Below are positions 60,380 to 64,000 of a DNA stretch of 64,000 nucleotides, in pieces. The notes beneath the pieces were generated by a model, which saw only the letters and a program-made list of their open reading frames with translations, was not told the DNA's origin and did not search any database. The DNA lies in the NCBI GenBank assembly GCA_903813345.2, contig CAIIXF020000001.1, positions 30,677,915 through 30,741,914 on the forward strand, read 5' to 3'. Each line of letters starts with the position of its first letter. Within the stretch, counting starts at the first letter, position 1. The position numbers were made by a program, and so were the translations under genes. This stretch comes from Owenia fusiformis. Lineage: Eukaryota; Annelida; Polychaeta; Sabellida; Oweniidae.

Positions 60380-61389
60380 TGAATGCAGGAACATCAGAAA
60401 ACACACTTCAGGATCTAATGCCTTTAGATTTCAATCCCAAAATGTCTTTGGTACACAGATATTTCAGTAGAATTTAGAAAGGAATTTCGGGGTTTCCCTA
60501 TGACTCATTTTCATGTGTTGGTTTGATGATTCCAGATATTTGTCTTCTCAGCATTTTTGGACCTCTATGCTTAAAAGACCTCTCATGATTGTGACCTTGC
60601 AAAATCCTCCGTGGAACATTCTCATATACCTGGTCTATGAGATTTAGTATAAATTGAGAAGTGTATTTACTTCGATGTAGCAATTGATCTCGGCTTTATG
60701 GAACACACAGGACTTACATGTAAACTAAATTCTCAGAAAGTAAGTTTGACTTTTTGAATCAGTTTCTGAAAAGTTGTTTTATAGGATTATGAATTTAAGT
60801 AAAGAACTGAATATTTTACTTTCTAGCATTAAATCTTATGAGAGATAACTTGAGATTTCCATAGTCTCTTTATGGTTCAAACATAGATCGCAAGGCAACA
60901 TGGGTTTGAAAGAAATGGAACAGAGAAATGAAAGTTTATAAACACTGATGTTACATGTACTTTAACTTTAATTACTTTTCAACTTATTTTCTTGAACATG
61001 GGTATCTGAAGTCTATTTAAGATCAAACAGTGATCGTGTGAAGCGATGGAGGTTTGAATTAAGAAATAGAAAAGAGAAACATTGTTAAGATTATTAATCA
61101 TTGGCACATGGTTTTGGGATGAATACTTCATGTGCACATGAATTATTTGCTTCTGAGCACTTACAAGCTAGCCAAACTCAAACTCGTGACAAATGCATTA
61201 TGCATATGCTTGTATGAAGCCTTGGAGACACTCATTTTGGTAAATATGATTTACGGTATATACTTTTCTATAGTTTGTGGGAGTTTGGGACATAAAATGT
61301 TAAAATTCAAGAACATATGCCAACTATACGACTTATCAATTAATTTGTATCAGCACTGTAATTATCAATTCCCGGCCAAGACTACCGAT

Positions 61390-61857
61390 TATGTTGTCGC
61401 GATGTGCCATAATCGTACAACGATGCATCTCCAATTTTCAGTAGTAAACATCGATGCACATCACGATGTACATCGAGAAAAAGTCTGAGAAAAGTGCACT
61501 GAAATACCAAACACTAATGCACTAAAATACCGAACAGAACAAATAAATAAGAGTGCGCTGGTACATCCGAGAACTTCTAGTAACGGTGAAATGAAAGTAA
61601 AGTAATTTTTTTAGATTAATGGTTCATTTCGACTAGCTAAAACAGTTTTAAAGCGAAAGAATATCAGAAAACATTGGAAAATGAAATAAGACAAGAGAAA
61701 GGTAAGCGATTTGCGTCAAAATAAGATAAGAAAGCGTGATTTTTAGCAAATTAAATTTTTTTAAAAACATCGATGTTTTGTTTCAGACATCGATGCATCG
61801 CCAGAATCAGCTTTGGCGATGTATATCGCGATGTATCGATTAATCGCGACAACACTA
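61390..61857. mobile_element. hAT-type element with 8-bp target duplication CTACCGAT
   Basis: The direct repeat CTACCGAT at 61382-61389 and 61858-61865 flanks a 468-base element. Its left end TATGTTGTCGCGATGT and right end ATCGCGACAACACTA are inverted complements with a one-base indel. Sub-terminal regions repeat CATCGATGCATC and CGCGATGTA in both orientations. TAGTGTTGTCGCGATTAATCG-type ends are known from hAT elements. No transposase frame. Confidence 0.9.
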
Positions 61858-61904
61858 CTACCGATCGTTTCATTTGCTCCGGGAATAGTATTTTATAGAC
61901 TTTA

Positions 61905-62030
61905 TAAGCCAATTTCCAAGTTTCCAAGATATACAAATGTCATTCGTGTGCAATATGAATATATTTCTCTATATATTATTGCACAATAGTCCTTAGATTT
62001 CTTATTTTAGGTTCAACTCGTTGCTTTGAA
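61905..62030. repeat. End fragment of the GAGTCCATTTCACTG MITE family
   Basis: AGATATACAAATGTCATTCGTGTGCAATATGAATATA, then CTATATATTATTGCACAATAGTC and GATTTCTTATTTTAGG, follow the arm of 6233-6351 in order but are diverged. Confidence 0.6.
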
Positions 62031-62059
62031 GCAGTACGTCTCAACATGAGGCCACATGC

Positions 62060-62624
62060 TATCTATTGCAAGACTAACGCCTGGTGTAACAGTTATACAA
62101 GAAATGTAAATGAAGTGGAAATATTCCCCAAAATTTTCCGAAGGCATGTCAGTCCGGAAGTTATGATACGTTATGGTGTCACTACGGTAAATCATTGAAA
62201 AATATTGAAAAAAATCACAAAATTCAAGTTCTGGTGTGAGGTTCCATATCCATCCGCTAAAAGGTATGACACTATAAAGTCCATTTACAAATTTGTGGTT
62301 TTGTTCTAAATAACGCCATAGTTGGCTTCTAGGGTACCTAGTATGCCACTATTTCATCGTATCAAAATAAAGAGGAGGAGTTCAACTTTCATTTGAATTA
62401 CGAAAATAGCGATGTAGGTCAAAATAGTTCCGGCGTGAGCATGTTTACTACGCGATTACACTACCACGGTCATGGCAGGCATTTTAATATAATACAGCAT
62501 TGTCGCGGTTATACTAGGCTTTCACGATAACATTACCACGGTCATGGCAGGATCCTTGCGCTACTTAAAAAACACCAAATAACATGGTGACGGTTACGCC
62601 AGGCGTTAGTCTTGCAACAGATAA
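62060..62624. mobile_element. Inverted-repeat element with TTGCAAGACTAACGCCTGG arms
   Basis: TATCTATTGCAAGACTAACGCCTGGTGTAACAGT at the left pairs with the complement at 62590-62624 with about three mismatches. Between them TACCACGGTCATGGCAGG occurs twice (near 62461 and 62532). No coding frame. Confidence 0.65.
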
Positions 62625-63037
62625 GGTCTCCATGAGGCCCATGTAAATACCTCTCTGTGATACAAGATCAAGATAGGGGGAGCAAGTTACCCACTCTAAT
62701 ATTCTGTATATAATAAAGAGATTATAAGAGTCAGGGGTGACTTACTCCCCATGGATCTACAGTACAATTATTCCATTTCCATGTTGTTTAGGCCTAGTGG
62801 GCGATAATAGGGTAAAAATTATAGCAACACTTTTCAATGCATTAATTTTGATTTCATGAGGAGATATGACAATTACAAAAGCAATACCTATGATAATTGT
62901 AATTGCGATTTCATAACTGGGTTATCATTGATGAAATTGAAGCATACATACCAGATATATGAAGTAAAATTGAAGACCAATTTCCTAAAACAGATTCCGG
63001 CGTGGAAATTCTTGAATGACCTTGACCCTCAAGGTGA

Positions 63038-64000
<963 letters not shown>

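Noticed and set aside
61132-61488. 118-codon plus-strand frame
   Set aside because: It runs into the hAT-type element at 61390, so it is a chance fusion of flank and transposon sequence.

Overview
The window is eukaryotic nuclear DNA: AT-rich, gene-poor, with short GT-AG exons separated by long introns and many transposon remnants. The conserved proteins are typical bilaterian ones. The abundance of TACATGTA-type words, the CCTTGACC/GGTCAAGG motifs and the density of short inverted-repeat elements suggest a marine lophotrochozoan, perhaps a mollusc. That last step is inference, not a demonstration.

Seven protein-coding genes can be supported. From left to right: (1) an AANAT-like GNAT N-acetyltransferase on the minus strand, 6 exons visible, running off the left edge; (2) EEF1E1 (AIMP3/p18) on the plus strand, 6 exons, divergent from gene 1; (3) a nine-finger C2H2 zinc-finger gene on the plus strand, 4 exons; (4) a long disordered protein of about 877 residues on the plus strand, with no recognised family but carrying an NPxY/NPxF pair; (5) TMEM65 on the minus strand, 9 exons; (6) PUM3 (Puf-A) on the minus strand, 17 coding exons, reconstructed end to end; (7) the first coding exon of AK3 on the plus strand, running off the right edge. 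Exon phases were checked for consistency across every junction given. The genes form no operon and no shared pathway. Several are ordinary housekeeping genes: translation and tRNA synthetase complex, ribosome biogenesis, mitochondrial membrane protein, mitochondrial GTP:AMP phosphotransferase.

The space between exons is largely mobile DNA. It includes a 5'-truncated LINE with a 12-bp target-site duplication in an EEF1E1 intron, a LINE with a near-complete reverse transcriptase antisense in a PUM3 intron, a decayed LINE between genes 1 and 2, three short hAT-type elements with 8-bp target duplications (one nested in an older repeat), and about a dozen inverted-repeat or foldback elements. Several of these have arms over 100 bp, and four are flanked by TA.

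Nothing here resembles a dedicated defence or other compact multi-gene system. The most unusual items are the 2.3-kb TIR element filling the shared upstream region of the AANAT-like/EEF1E1 pair, the cluster of long-armed palindromes inside TMEM65 and upstream of PUM3, two in-frame extra exons in TMEM65, and the unrecognised disordered protein. All repeat boundaries were read by eye and may be off by a few bases.
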